A DNA stretch of 64,000 bases, taken from Oscillospiraceae bacterium. GTDB taxonomy: Bacteria; Bacillota; Clostridia; Oscillospirales; Ruminococcaceae. Position numbers and translations under genes: made by a program. This document shows positions 43,198 to 52,573 of this stretch, piece by piece. Where the stretch lies: assembly GCA_902363145.1 (NCBI GenBank), contig CABIZB010000001.1, forward strand, positions 868,001 to 932,000, in the 5' to 3' direction. Under the pieces are notes generated by a model. The model saw only the letters and a list, made by a program, of their open reading frames with translations. It made no database searches and had not been told where the DNA came from. Each line of letters starts with the position of its first letter. The stretch's first letter is position 1.

Positions 43198-44580
43198 ATG
43201 GAACAGGTCAGAAAAACGGACAAAATGAAAGAAATGCCCGTAAATAAGCTTATGCTTGCAATGGGAATACCAATAGTTTTGTCTATGATATTGCAGGCAG
43301 TTTATAACATAGTTGACAGCGCATTTGTATCCAACATGGCAGAGTACGGCGAGGACGCACTCAATGCGCTTACCCTTGCTTTCCCCATGCAGATGCTTAT
43401 GGTGGCAGTTTCTATCGGAACAGGCGTGGGCGTCAATGCGCTCGTCTCAAAATGCCTTGGCATGGGCGAAAAGGAAAAGGCAGGCAAGGCTGCGGGAAAT
43501 GCGGTTTTTCTTGGCATCGTAATATCTCTGATGTTTATCATCTTCGGTCTGTTTGGAACGAATATCTACATTTCCAGCCAGACAAGCGACCCGCTCATAT
43601 CGGAAATGGCAAACGAGTATCTTGGCATATGCTGCGTGTTCTCATTCGGCATAATATTTTTCTCAGTTTTTGAAAAGCTTCTGCAGGCAGGCGGACACTC
43701 GGGCTTTTCGACCATTGCACAGATAATAGGCGCTGTGGCGAATATTATCCTTGACCCTATTCTTATATACGGACTTCTGGGTTTCCCCGAAATGGGCGTA
43801 AAGGGTGCGGCATATGCAACCGTTATCGGTCAGATACTTTCATTTGTAACAGGACTTATCTTCCACCTGAAATTCAACGTGAACGTAAAAATAAAGCTCA
43901 GCTGCATAAAGCCGTCAGGAAAAACTATCGGCGAGATCTATGCCATAGGTCTGCCTGCCATAATAGCTCAGGCGCTCATGTCAGTAATGACCTACGGACT
44001 GAACCTTGTGCTTGGCGGCATAAGCACCGCAATGGTAACGGCATACGGACTTTACTACAAGATACAGCAAGTAATGCTTTTCGTGGCTTTCGGCATACGT
44101 GATGCCATAACCCCAATCGTTTCCTACAGCTACGGCATGGGCAGCAAACAGCGCATAATCGGCGGAATAAAATGCGGTCATCTTTACACCGCAATAATGA
44201 TGCTTGTCGGACTTGCGGCAGCAGAGATATTTGCAGCACCGTTTTCGGCTGTATTCGGGCTTTCGGGAGAAACATCGGAGCTTTGCATAAGCGCCATGAG
44301 GATAGTTTCCCTGAGCTTTTTGTTTGCAGGTGCAAACATAGCCTTTCAGGGTATCTTTCAGGCACTGGGAGGCGGAATAGAATCGCTGATAGTCTCCGTT
44401 TGCAGGCAGCTTGTGTTCATATTCCCCTTTGCATGGATATTTGCGGCAATAGCAAAAATCTCCCCCGAGCTTTGCTATACGGTATGGTTCACATTCCCCA
44501 TTGCAGAGATACTTTCTGCCGTGATATCGGTGATACTTTTCAAAAGGCTTTACAATAAAAAGATAAAGACAATGGAATAA
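43198..44580 (+). CDS. MATE-family multidrug/metabolite efflux transporter
   Basis: A 460-residue, 12-helix secondary transporter of the MATE (MATE-like MepA/DinF) group, using Na+ or H+ to expel cationic drugs or metabolites. The two homologous halves are visible: MAMGIPIVLSMILQAVYNIVD near the start and AIGLPAIIAQALMSVMTYGLN in the middle. AAGGAG lies 7 bases before ATG. A strong terminator precedes the gene inside its own leader, so expression is probably conditional. The substrate cannot be told. Confidence 0.92.
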   Translation: MEQVRKTDKMKEMPVNKLMLAMGIPIVLSMILQAVYNIVDSAFVSNMAEYGEDALNALTLAFPMQMLMVAVSIGTGVGVNALVSKCLGMGEKEKAGKAAGNAVFLGIVISLMFIIFGLFGTNIYISSQTSDPLISEMANEYLGICCVFSFGIIFFSVFEKLLQAGGHSGFSTIAQIIGAVANIILDPILIYGLLGFPEMGVKGAAYATVIGQILSFVTGLIFHLKFNVNVKIKLSCIKPSGKTIGEIYAIGLPAIIAQALMSVMTYGLNLVLGGISTAMVTAYGLYYKIQQVMLFVAFGIRDAITPIVSYSYGMGSKQRIIGGIKCGHLYTAIMMLVGLAAAEIFAAPFSAVFGLSGETSELCISAMRIVSLSFLFAGANIAFQGIFQALGGGIESLIVSVCRQLVFIFPFAWIFAAIAKISPELCYTVWFTFPIAEILSAVISVILFKRLYNKKIKTME

Positions 44581-44594
44581 AGAGAAAAAATCCC

Positions 44595-44623
44595 TTGACA
44601 AATCCCCTGCCCCATGCTATAAT
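44595..44623 (+). promoter_or_regulatory. Promoter of the valS T-box leader
   Basis: TTGACA (44595-44600), 17 bases, TATAAT (44618-44623), extended -10 TGC. Confidence 0.88.
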
Positions 44624-44639
44624 TTTCATTAAACAAATG

Positions 44640-44873
44640 CTGTGATGAGGAGGAGTATGCCTATCTCCCGCATTCAGAGAAAAGACGGTCGGTGCAAGTC
44701 TTTATGCGGTGTATGCAGAAGTAGCCTCGGAGCTTCGCAGGTGAACTTTTAAAGTAGTCTGCGGCGGATATTCCCCGTTACGGAATAATGAGTGCGCTGT
44801 GACCCAGCGAATTCAGGTGGTACCACGGATATCTCCGTCCTGAAGCCAATAATCGGCTTCGGGGCGTTTTTTT
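44640..44873 (+). ncRNA. T-box riboswitch, valine-specific
   Basis: A tRNA-sensing leader. Stem I is closed by GAGG/CCTC (44647-44650 and 44725-44728), with the AGTA turn at 44654-44657 and GAA before the specifier codon GTA (Val, 44721-44723), then a purine. The T-box sequence AGGTGGTACCACGG is at 44815-44828 and forms the antiterminator. The terminator (44836-44873) pairs CGTCCTGAAGCC with GGCTTCGGGGCG ahead of seven T. Uncharged tRNA-Val would stabilise the antiterminator and turn valS on. Confidence 0.95.
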
Positions 44874-44907
44874 ATGCCGAAATGCCGATACGAAAGGAAA
44901 GAAGAAA

Positions 44908-47529
44908 ATGAAAAAAGAACTGTCAAAGGTTTATGACCCTAAGGAATTTGAAGACAGGATCTACAAATTCTGGATGGACAACGGCTGCTTCCGTGCGGAA
45001 GTTGATTCAAAGAAAAAGCCCTATACTATCGTTATTCCCCCTCCAAACATAACAGGTCAGCTCCACATGGGACATGCCCTTGATGAAACTCTCCAGGATA
45101 TCCTTATCCGCTGGAAGAGAATGTCAGGCTACAGCGCTCTGTGGCTCCCCGGAACAGACCACGCCGCTATCGCTACCGAGGCAAAGATAGTTGCCGCTAT
45201 GCGTGAGGAAGGCATCACCAAGGAAGATCTCGGCAGAGAGGGCTTCATGGAGCGTGCATGGAAGTGGAAGGAAAAGTACGGCGGACGCATAGTTGAGCAG
45301 CTCAAAAAGCTCGGCTCCTCCTGCGACTGGTCAAGAGAGCGCTTCACCATGGACGAGGGCTGTTCCAAGGCTGTAAAGGAAGTTTTCGTAAAATACTACG
45401 AAAAGGGTCTTATCTACAGAGGCGAGAGAATAGTAAACTGGTGCCCCCACTGCAAGACCACCCTTTCAGATGCGGAAGTTACCTACGAGGATCAGGCTGG
45501 CCATTTCTGGCACCTGAGATATCCTCTCAAGGACGGCAGCGGATATGTTGAGCTTGCTACCACCCGTCCCGAAACTCTGCTGGGCGATACCGCAGTTGCA
45601 GTAAACCCCAACGATGACCGTTACAAGGATATTGTCGGCAAGACACTTATCCTCCCTCTGGTAGGAAGAGAGATCCCCGTTGTTGCCGATGACTATGTTG
45701 ATATGGAATTCGGTACAGGCGTTGTTAAGATAACCCCTGCCCATGACCCCAACGACTTTGAGGTGGGCAAGCGCCACGATCTGCCTATCATCAATGTTAT
45801 GACCGATGATGCAAAGATAATCCCAGATTATCCCGACTATGCGGGCATGGACAGATACGAGGCAAGAAAGAAGATAGTTGAAGACCTTGACAAGGGCGGC
45901 TTCCTTGTAAGAGTTGAGGATCACGAGCACAATGTTGGAACCTGCTACCGCTGCGGCACTACTGTTGAGCCTAAGGTATCAACTCAGTGGTTCGTTAAGA
46001 TGAAGCCTCTTGCACAGCCTGCTATCGACGCTGTAAAGAATGGCGAGACAAAGTTCGTTCCAGAGCGTTTTGACAAAATATATTATCACTGGCTTGAAAA
46101 TATCCGTGACTGGTGCATCTCCCGTCAGATATGGTGGGGTCATCAGATACCCGCATTCTACTGCGACGACTGCGGCGAGATGGTCGTTACAAAGGAAAGC
46201 TCCGCAGTTTGCCCCAAGTGCGGCAAGCCTATGAGACAGGATCCCGACACTCTGGACACATGGTTCTCCTCCGCACTGTGGCCTTTCTCCACACTGGGCT
46301 GGCCCGACAACACTGAAGATCTTAAGTATTTCTATCCCACAAACACACTGGTAACAGGCTATGATATCATCTTCTTCTGGGTAATCAGAATGATGTTCAG
46401 CGGCATTGAGAATATGGGCAAGGCTCCTTTCAATACCGTTCTTATCCACGGTCTGGTAAGAGACTCTCAGGGCAGAAAGATGTCCAAGTCTCTGGGCAAC
46501 GGCATCGACCCTCTGGAGGTAATCGACCAGTACGGCGCAGACGCTCTCCGCTTTATGCTTGCAACAGGCAACGCTCCCGGAAACGATATGCGCTACATCG
46601 AGGACAAGGTAAAGGCTTCCAGAAACTTTGCAAACAAGCTGTGGAATGCTTCCAGATTTATCATGATGAACCTGCCCGATGACTTCCAGCTCACAGGTCT
46701 CCCCGAAAATCTTGCAATGGAGGATAAGTGGGTAATAAGCAAGTTCAACACCCTTGCCAAGGAAGTAAACCAGAACCTCGAAGCATTTGAGCTGGGCGTT
46801 GCGTGTCAGAAGCTTTACGACTTTATCTGGGACGTTTACTGCGACTGGTACATCGAGCTGACAAAGCCCCGTATCCAGGCAGGCGGCGACAGCGCAGCTG
46901 CTGCTCAGACAGTTCTCGTTTGGGTAATGAAGGGAATGCTCAAGCTCCTGCACCCCTTTATGCCTTTTATCACTGAGGAAATATGGTCTGCTATCGACGA
47001 CGGCGACGTTCCCGTAATGCTTTCCGATTATCCCGTATTTGACGAAAAGCTGGTATTCACCGCTGAGGAAGAGGCTTTTGAGAAGATAATCGACGCTATC
47101 AAGGCAGTAAGAAACCGCCGTTCCGAAATGAACGTAGTTCCTTCTGTAAAGGCAAAGCTTTACATCGAAACTGCCGACGCAGATATCTTCAAGTCGGGCA
47201 TCATCTTCTTTGAGAAGCTGGCTTCCGCTTCCTCTGTTGAGATAGGCGCAAGCTTTGATATTCCCGACTCCGTAACTGCCGTAACCCATTCCGCAAGAAT
47301 TTTCATTCCCCTTGATGACCTTGTTGACAAGGAGAAGGAGCTTGCAAGACTTGCCAAGGAAAAGGCAGCTGTTCAGAAGGATATCGACTTCTCTCAGGGC
47401 AAGCTGAATAACCCCGGCTTTATGGCAAAGGCTCCCGAAAAGCAGGTCGAGGCTGAAAAGGCAAAGCTTGCCAAGGCTCTTGACAAGATGGCAAAGATAG
47501 AGCAGTCTATCGCTGCATTCTCCAAGTAA
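44908..47529 (+). CDS. valS: Valyl-tRNA synthetase
   Basis: Charges tRNA-Val and edits mischarged Thr. An 873-residue class Ia enzyme with HIGH motif in [17 protein letters not shown] (about residue 50), a CP1 editing insertion ([15 protein letters not shown]), a zinc-like CxxC cluster, [12 protein letters not shown] (about 530), and the C-terminal coiled-coil tRNA arm rich in Lys and Ala. Expression is controlled by the T-box just upstream, whose specifier is a Val codon. Confidence 0.98.
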   Translation: MKKELSKVYDPKEFEDRIYKFWMDNGCFRAEVDSKKKPYTIVIPPPNITGQLHMGHALDETLQDILIRWKRMSGYSALWLPGTDHAAIATEAKIVAAMREEGITKEDLGREGFMERAWKWKEKYGGRIVEQLKKLGSSCDWSRERFTMDEGCSKAVKEVFVKYYEKGLIYRGERIVNWCPHCKTTLSDAEVTYEDQAGHFWHLRYPLKDGSGYVELATTRPETLLGDTAVAVNPNDDRYKDIVGKTLILPLVGREIPVVADDYVDMEFGTGVVKITPAHDPNDFEVGKRHDLPIINVMTDDAKIIPDYPDYAGMDRYEARKKIVEDLDKGGFLVRVEDHEHNVGTCYRCGTTVEPKVSTQWFVKMKPLAQPAIDAVKNGETKFVPERFDKIYYHWLENIRDWCISRQIWWGHQIPAFYCDDCGEMVVTKESSAVCPKCGKPMRQDPDTLDTWFSSALWPFSTLGWPDNTEDLKYFYPTNTLVTGYDIIFFWVIRMMFSGIENMGKAPFNTVLIHGLVRDSQGRKMSKSLGNGIDPLEVIDQYGADALRFMLATGNAPGNDMRYIEDKVKASRNFANKLWNASRFIMMNLPDDFQLTGLPENLAMEDKWVISKFNTLAKEVNQNLEAFELGVACQKLYDFIWDVYCDWYIELTKPRIQAGGDSAAAAQTVLVWVMKGMLKLLHPFMPFITEEIWSAIDDGDVPVMLSDYPVFDEKLVFTAEEEAFEKIIDAIKAVRNRRSEMNVVPSVKAKLYIETADADIFKSGIIFFEKLASASSVEIGASFDIPDSVTAVTHSARIFIPLDDLVDKEKELARLAKEKAAVQKDIDFSQGKLNNPGFMAKAPEKQVEAEKAKLAKALDKMAKIEQSIAAFSK

Positions 47530-47544
47530 TTATATAACTTCATT

Positions 47545-47581
47545 CTGCCGCTGGGAAATTCTTCCTATGCGGCAGTTTTTT
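47545..47581 (+). terminator. Terminator of valS
   Basis: CTGCCGC and GCGGCAG with an inner GGAA/TTCC pairing, then TTTTTTA. The next promoter begins within two bases. Confidence 0.85.
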
Positions 47582-47582
47582 A

Positions 47583-47611
47583 TTGACATTTTATTACATA
47601 AATGATATAAT
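47583..47611 (+). promoter_or_regulatory. Promoter of the P-loop kinase-acetyltransferase pair
   Basis: TTGACA (47583-47588), 17 bases, TATAAT (47606-47611), extended -10 TGA. Confidence 0.85.
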
Positions 47612-47692
47612 ATTTTTATAACAGAGCGTACACAAGATACTAAATGTAACAAAAACTGTCACAATATAAAGATGTAAAGAAAGGAGCCTGAT

Positions 47693-48166
47693 ATGCCAAA
47701 AGTAATAATGACCTGCGGCAAAATATGCAGCGGTAAAAGCACCTACGCACAAAAGCTTCGGCTTGAATACAGTGCCGTGATACTTTCCGTTGATGAGATA
47801 ACCCTTGCACTTTTCGGTAATGAAGCGGGTGAAAAGCTGGACGATTACGTCTGTCGGGCAGAAAATTACCTTTATAACAAGTCCCTTGAAATAATTGAAA
47901 CAGGTACAAATGTTATCCTTGACTGGGGCTTCTGGACGAAGAGCGAGCGTGAGCTTGCAAGGGATTTTTACAATTCACACGGCATAGAAAACGAGTTTCA
48001 CTACATTAACATAACCGATGAAGAATGGCACAGGCGCATTGAAAAGCGAAACAGCGACATCAGTGCGGGCAGGCTGAACGCATATTATGTTGACAGCGGT
48101 CTGGCAGAAAAGTTCGGACGGATATTTGAGCCGCCCGCCACTGATGAAATTGATGTACTGACATAA
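47693..48166 (+). CDS. P-loop kinase-like ATPase (AAA_33 type)
   Basis: A 157-residue P-loop protein with Walker A GKICSGKSTYA at the N-terminus, SVDEITLALFG and a later Asp-rich strand (VILDWGFW), then a lid-like segment (WHRRIEKRNSD). Such small proteins are related to zeta toxins, chloramphenicol kinases and polynucleotide kinases and are often annotated only as ATP-binding proteins. No antitoxin gene is next to it; a GNAT acetyltransferase follows 12 bases on. Small-molecule phosphorylation is plausible, but no substrate is implied. Confidence 0.8.
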   Translation: MPKVIMTCGKICSGKSTYAQKLRLEYSAVILSVDEITLALFGNEAGEKLDDYVCRAENYLYNKSLEIIETGTNVILDWGFWTKSERELARDFYNSHGIENEFHYINITDEEWHRRIEKRNSDISAGRLNAYYVDSGLAEKFGRIFEPPATDEIDVLT

Positions 48167-48178
48167 AAAGGAGAACAT

Positions 48179-48712
48179 ATGAACGACGATATTATTTTCA
48201 CCGAAACGGACAGGCTCATACTTCGCAGATTTAAAAAGAGCGACCTGAACGACCTTTATGAGTATGTTTCCGACCCTGACACGGTCAAATATGAACCATA
48301 TCCCCCGATGAGCATGAATGAAGCGGCGGCAAGCCTGGATATAATGATGGATTCCGACGAAATGATAGCCGCCGAGCTGAAATCAGAGCACAAACTGATA
48401 GGAAGCCTTTATCTTGGCAAGCGTGAGTTTGAAACGGCAGAGCTGGGTTATCTGTTCAACAAGGCATACCGCCTAAACGGATACGCTCGGGAATGCTGTG
48501 CCGCCCTGATAAAAAAGTCCTTCGGCGAAGGTCTGCACAGAATATATGCCGAATGCGACACTATGAACACAGCCTCATGGAAGCTGCTTGAAGCGCTTGG
48601 CTTTATGCGTGAAGCTCACCTGCGGGAAAGCGTTTATTTCTCAAAGGACGAAAACGGCAGACCTATCTGGCGGGATACCTTTATTTACTCAAAGCTGAAC
48701 TGCAAAAAGTAA
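48179..48712 (+). CDS. GNAT-family N-acetyltransferase, RimJ/RimL-like
   Basis: A 177-residue acetyltransferase using acetyl-CoA. The RimJ/RimL pattern is visible: TETDRLILRRFKKSDLNDLY at the N-terminus, ELGYLFNKAYRLNGYARECC for the CoA-binding loop region, and NTASWKLLEALGFMREAHLR near the C-terminus. It is probably co-transcribed with the P-loop kinase gene. Targets may be protein N-termini or an antibiotic-like amine; nothing decides between them. Confidence 0.88.
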   Translation: MNDDIIFTETDRLILRRFKKSDLNDLYEYVSDPDTVKYEPYPPMSMNEAAASLDIMMDSDEMIAAELKSEHKLIGSLYLGKREFETAELGYLFNKAYRLNGYARECCAALIKKSFGEGLHRIYAECDTMNTASWKLLEALGFMREAHLRESVYFSKDENGRPIWRDTFIYSKLNCKK

Positions 48713-48771
48713 CCATAGACTTACAGCTATGCAGGCTGTAAACAGATTGCTCGGAAATTGTTCGCAAAGCG

Positions 48772-48800
48772 TTGACATATCTTTCCTGCTGTGATATAAT
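48772..48800 (+). promoter_or_regulatory. Promoter ahead of the 48.95-kb membrane protein leader
   Basis: TTGACA (48772-48777), 17 bases, TATAAT (48795-48800), extended -10 TGA. Confidence 0.85.
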
Positions 48801-48827
48801 AACCTTGCAAAAAGAAATGATAGTATA

Positions 48828-48856
48828 AAAGCTCTGCATTTTTGCAGGGCTTTTTT
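48828..48856 (+). terminator. Terminator between promoter and the 48.95-kb gene
   Basis: AAAGCTCTGCA and TGCAGGGCTTT form an 11-bp stem (one wobble) with a 4-base loop, ending in six T. It starts only about 20 bases after the expected transcript start, so it would yield a very short RNA or attenuate the gene 100 bases downstream. Confidence 0.85.
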
Positions 48857-48952
48857 CGGACATAATAAAGCTTGGCATTGTATAAAACATAATCAAATTT
48901 AACAGCTGCTCTCTCGGGCGGCGGAATTTTTATTTCAAAGGAGAATTTTATT

Positions 48953-49669
48953 ATGGGATATGTAAGCGAAAACAAGAGAAAAGCGTACCTGCTGGCAGGG
49001 TTTATCGGAATGTTTTTCTGCGGAATTGGCGACATACTGCTTTCATTCCGTGGCGAGGGCGAGCCTTACGCCGTAAACGGAATGATGAGCATGAGCATCA
49101 CAGAGATACCAATGCTTTATTATCAGCTGTCATTTTTCATCGGCATTATTGCCATGATAGGCTACTTTTTGGGTTCAAGAGCCATGCTTTCCTACATAAC
49201 AGACAGGCTGGACGGCAAGCCCTCAAAGCTCAGAAAGCTTTTCGGCTTCGGTTCGGGAATGATGTCACTGGGAATTTTCGGCATACACAGTGTTTGCTGC
49301 ATGGCTATCATGGGCTTTAAGGCAGCGGCTGACGCAGGGCTTTCTCCCGAGCAGATAGACGAGTATTTCACACCCGTGCTTATCATGCCCTTTATAATAA
49401 CCACAATATGGCAGACTGCGGCTGACATTATGGTGGCAATAGCCTACATAGGACTGGTTTACAAAAAGGTCATCAACATATCAAAGGCATGGATACTTTG
49501 CGGCCCTATTGTGCTGTATGTTATTTTCGGCGTTATCAAGGCTGTTCTGAACGCTGTATGTAGCTCTCCCCTGCCTGCAAAAATGTTTTCTGGCGGCGAA
49601 ACATGGGGTCTGTCATTTATGTTCTTAGCCGTGCTTATCTGCATCTCAAAAAACAAAGAAAAGGCGTGA
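48953..49669 (+). CDS. Multi-pass membrane protein, unknown function
   Basis: A 238-residue protein with about six or seven hydrophobic segments, e.g. LLAGFIGMFFCGIGDILL near the start and TWGLSFMFLAVLICI near the end. A conserved-looking MLYYQLSFFIGIIAMIGYF and an acidic loop are also seen. I do not recognise the family. AAAGGAG precedes the ATG by 9 bases. The next gene, a flavin-binding protein, starts 5 bases after its stop, so the two are likely translated from one RNA. Confidence 0.8.
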   Translation: MGYVSENKRKAYLLAGFIGMFFCGIGDILLSFRGEGEPYAVNGMMSMSITEIPMLYYQLSFFIGIIAMIGYFLGSRAMLSYITDRLDGKPSKLRKLFGFGSGMMSLGIFGIHSVCCMAIMGFKAAADAGLSPEQIDEYFTPVLIMPFIITTIWQTAADIMVAIAYIGLVYKKVINISKAWILCGPIVLYVIFGVIKAVLNAVCSSPLPAKMFSGGETWGLSFMFLAVLICISKNKEKA

Positions 49670-49673
49670 TATT

Positions 49674-50126
49674 GTGACAGAGCTGGACAAAAAACTGACG
49701 AAATTTTATCAAAGCTTCGGCAAAGCAAAAAAGATGGTGCTTTCCACCTCGTCCGAGGGCAAAGTATCCTCCAGAATGATGAGCGTTGTGCTCATTGACG
49801 GCAGGTTTTATTTTCAGACGGATATGAACATGAGAAAATATGCGCAGCTCAAAGCAAATCCCCATGCGGCGCTGTGCATCGACAATATCCAGATAGAGGG
49901 CATTTGCCGTGAAGTCGGCAGACCTCTTGAAAATGAAGTCTTCCGCAGTGCTTTTGAGGAATGTTACAAAGGCTCATTTGATATGTATTCATCTATGGAA
50001 AGTGAGCGTATTTTTGAGCTGTCTCCCGATTACATTGAACGGTGGATATATATTGACGGCAAGCCATATACCGAGGTATTTGACATTGAAAAGGGCGGCT
50101 ACAGTCTGACGGAATACAAGGTCTGA
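49674..50126 (+). CDS. Pyridoxamine 5-phosphate oxidase-like flavin-binding protein
   Basis: A 150-residue split-barrel protein of the PNPOx-like superfamily that binds FMN or F420/heme. It shows VLSTSSEGKVSSRMMSVVLI, DGRFYFQTDMNMRKYAQLKA and ALCIDNIQIEGICREVG in the usual strand order, so it is complete. It starts with GTG; AAGG lies 9 bases before. Its true substrate is unknown. It is in a run of tightly spaced genes from 48953 to 52517. Confidence 0.85.
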   Translation: MTELDKKLTKFYQSFGKAKKMVLSTSSEGKVSSRMMSVVLIDGRFYFQTDMNMRKYAQLKANPHAALCIDNIQIEGICREVGRPLENEVFRSAFEECYKGSFDMYSSMESERIFELSPDYIERWIYIDGKPYTEVFDIEKGGYSLTEYKV

Positions 50127-50149
50127 CATTATTTCACAGGGGGTATTAC

Positions 50150-50329
50150 ATGAGGAATATAACAGACGAACAGACAGAAAAAGCATTTGAAAATGAAGCA
50201 GAGACACGTCAGCGAAACAGCGCATATGCAACGGCAGTTGAAAAAACATGTTGCATTGATGGCAGTAAGCTTATCACAGGCTGGCAGAAGAGATGGAAAT
50301 ATTTTGACAAAAAAGGGGTATTACAATGA
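50150..50329 (+). CDS. Small protein of unknown function (59 residues)
   Basis: A 59-residue hydrophilic protein, rich in Glu, Lys and Gln, with two adjacent Cys (TCCIDG). Its end, LITGWQKRWKYFDKKGVLQ, contains three aromatic-basic clusters. AGGGGG stands 6 bases before ATG, and its TGA overlaps the ATG of the next gene (ATGA), strong signs of a real coupled gene. The family is not recognised. Confidence 0.7.
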   Translation: MRNITDEQTEKAFENEAETRQRNSAYATAVEKTCCIDGSKLITGWQKRWKYFDKKGVLQ

Positions 50330-51249
50330 TAGAGATAACAAATGAAAAAATGGAAAAGCTTTACAAAATGCAGACAACGCTTGTCAAGTCCTACACCACT
50401 ATCAGTGCGATAGTTATTTTTGTAGTGCTGGTAACAACAAGGCTGCTGCGTGCTGTGTCATCGGGCGACCATGCCGCACTCAGTGCTGTTTTCATGATTA
50501 TCCTTGCGGCAGACGTTGTCGGATATTTCATCATAAGAAAGAAAGTCATTCCCGCAGGCAACGGCCCCAGCGTTATGGACGCATATAAAACCATGCAGAA
50601 CGATTTCATCTCTGACCGCACTGTAGATCTGCTTTATCGGAAGATAGGCGAAGCAGGCAATTATGCCGATAAAACCAAGCTTACCCTGCTGCTCTGCGAC
50701 ACATATATGATGAGAGGTCAGATCAACGAAGCCATAAGCCTGCTCAATTCCATTGACCGTTCCAGATTTGCGGAATATCCCGAAGCGGGAATGAGCTTTT
50801 ATGACGATACTCTCAGCCTTTACGACCTGATCGGTGATAACGAAAGCGTTATGAGGGCATATGAGGACGCTGTTCCCTTTATCGAGCATTGCTATGAGAA
50901 AAATTACCTCTGCTGCTCAACTGCGCTGAATATCGTTATCCTTAACGAAAAAGCAAGGGGCAATTACCGCAAGGCTCTTGACCTGAAGCTTATGAAAAAT
51001 GAGTTTGAAAACAAGGTAAATACTTTCATCAAGTCGGAAGCTGTAAACAGCACCAAGCCCCTGAACAGATATATTCACGGCGTTGTGTTCTGTGACACGG
51101 CAGAGCTTTTTTACCTCTGCGGAGATTACTTCAATGCAGGCAAATATCTTGACATCGGCGGCCCTATGCTGGCTGCCAGCCCTTACATGACAGAAAAAGC
51201 CAACGAGCTTTCGCAAAAAATAAAAGCCGCCCTTAACAGTCAGGCATAA
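50326..51249 (+). CDS. Membrane protein with TPR-like repeats, unknown function
   Basis: A 307-residue protein. Two membrane segments near the N-terminus (about 24-43 and 51-70) anchor a helical C-terminal part with a tetratricopeptide-like pattern, for instance LTLLLCDTYMMRGQINEAIS and FCDTAELFYLCGDYFNAGKY. TPR domains bind partner proteins; no enzyme motif is seen. It begins within the previous small gene (ATGA) and is followed by folC 20 bases later. Confidence 0.75.
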   Translation: MIEITNEKMEKLYKMQTTLVKSYTTISAIVIFVVLVTTRLLRAVSSGDHAALSAVFMIILAADVVGYFIIRKKVIPAGNGPSVMDAYKTMQNDFISDRTVDLLYRKIGEAGNYADKTKLTLLLCDTYMMRGQINEAISLLNSIDRSRFAEYPEAGMSFYDDTLSLYDLIGDNESVMRAYEDAVPFIEHCYEKNYLCCSTALNIVILNEKARGNYRKALDLKLMKNEFENKVNTFIKSEAVNSTKPLNRYIHGVVFCDTAELFYLCGDYFNAGKYLDIGGPMLAASPYMTEKANELSQKIKAALNSQA

Positions 51250-51269
51250 TAAAACAGGAGATGTTCCCT

Positions 51270-52517
51270 TTGAACGGCGAAATAGTAAATTTTCTTGATA
51301 AGTACACCAAATCGGGCACACCCGTTACCAGTCTCGCAAGGTTTGCCCTGCTTCTTGACAAGCTGGGAAATCCTCAGGACTACCTGAAATTTATCCACAT
51401 TGCAGGCACTAACGGAAAAGGCTCGGCAACAAGAATGCTGGCAAATTCTCTTACGCTGGCGGGCTACAAAACGGGTGAGTTCACCTCCCCCTTTATTTAC
51501 CGCTACAACGACAGGATAAAGATAAACGGCGAGGAAATACCCGACAATGAGCTTGCACGTCTCATTGACATCATAAAGCCCATACTTGAAAATGACAATG
51601 CAGGCTACTCCCAGTTTGAGATAACAAACGCCATTGCATTCATGTACTATGCTGAGCAGAAGTGCGATGTGGTTGTGCTTGAAACGGGAATGGGCGGTCT
51701 TTACGACAGTACAAACATTATCAGGGACAATATCTGCTCGGTGATAATGTCCATTTCCTTTGACCACACTGCCATTCTGGGTAACACTATTGAGAAGATA
51801 GCCTATCAGAAAGCAGGCATCATCAAGGACGGCTGCCCCGTTGTGCTTTATCCCGAAAATCCGCCGAAGGCTGTTATGACAGTGAGAGATCAGGCGGAGG
51901 TACACGGTTCAAAGGTCATTATCCCCGATACATCAAAGCTTGAAATAACTCATCTCGGCGCTGACGGCTGCGGATTTACCTACAAGGGCAGCAAATACAC
52001 CACCGAAATGGCAGGAAAGCACCAGGTCTATAACGCCATAACCGCCATAGAAGCCGCTCAGATAGTGAAAAAACACTACCCACAGCTAACGGACGATATT
52101 CTTCACAAGGGAATCGCAACAGCAATAGTCCCCTCCCGCTGCCAGATAATCAGGCAAAAGTCCCCCATGGTTATAATAGACGGCGCACACAACCCCGACG
52201 GAATGAAAGCGCTTTCCGAATTTGTCGCCACACTCCCACAGTACCCTAAGATCATGATATGCGGCATGAGCGGCGACAAGGACTGGCAGAAGTCGCTGTC
52301 ATACATCTCCCCTTACATCGACAAAGCATTCTGCATTGACGGCTTCTGTCCCAAAACTGTCTTTGCCCTAAAGCTTGCGGAATGCTTCAAGGAAGCCGAA
52401 TGTGTCTCGCTGGCACAGGCATATCACAGGGCATATGTATGTGCAGGAGATACGGGACTGCTTATAATCGGCGGTTCACTTTATATCCCGTCTGCGCTGA
52501 AAAAATTCTCGAACTAA
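51270..52517 (+). CDS. folC: Folylpolyglutamate synthase / dihydrofolate synthase
   Basis: Adds glutamate to dihydropteroate or folates with ATP; a Mur-ligase-like enzyme. The 415-residue protein has the ATP loop HIAGTNGKGSATRML, then the FolC-specific FTSPFIYRYNDRIKING and ETGMGGLYDSTN, and the domain hinge with DGAHNPDGMKAL. The start is TTG at 51270, 9 bases after AGGAG; the ATG at 51260-51263 touches the ribosome site and is unlikely. A terminator follows. Confidence 0.95.
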   Translation: MNGEIVNFLDKYTKSGTPVTSLARFALLLDKLGNPQDYLKFIHIAGTNGKGSATRMLANSLTLAGYKTGEFTSPFIYRYNDRIKINGEEIPDNELARLIDIIKPILENDNAGYSQFEITNAIAFMYYAEQKCDVVVLETGMGGLYDSTNIIRDNICSVIMSISFDHTAILGNTIEKIAYQKAGIIKDGCPVVLYPENPPKAVMTVRDQAEVHGSKVIIPDTSKLEITHLGADGCGFTYKGSKYTTEMAGKHQVYNAITAIEAAQIVKKHYPQLTDDILHKGIATAIVPSRCQIIRQKSPMVIIDGAHNPDGMKALSEFVATLPQYPKIMICGMSGDKDWQKSLSYISPYIDKAFCIDGFCPKTVFALKLAECFKEAECVSLAQAYHRAYVCAGDTGLLIIGGSLYIPSALKKFSN

Positions 52518-52559
52518 AAAACAGAGCCGTGTTTCTTACGAAATTCGGCTCTGTTTTTT
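52516..52559. terminator. Bidirectional terminator between folC and the rnf operon
   Basis: ACAGAGCCG and CGGCTCTGT form a 9-bp stem around a 16-base loop with A-run and T-run flanks, ending both convergent units. Confidence 0.88.
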
Positions 52560-52573
52560 ATTATAATAAGGTC

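Noticed and set aside
45979..47289. 436-codon minus-strand ORF opposite valS
   Set aside because: Antisense to conserved valS sequence with no ribosome site.
47693..48712. P-loop kinase plus acetyltransferase as a toxin-antitoxin pair
   Set aside because: The kinase resembles zeta toxins only at the fold level and GNAT proteins of the RimJ/RimL kind are usually free-standing enzymes.
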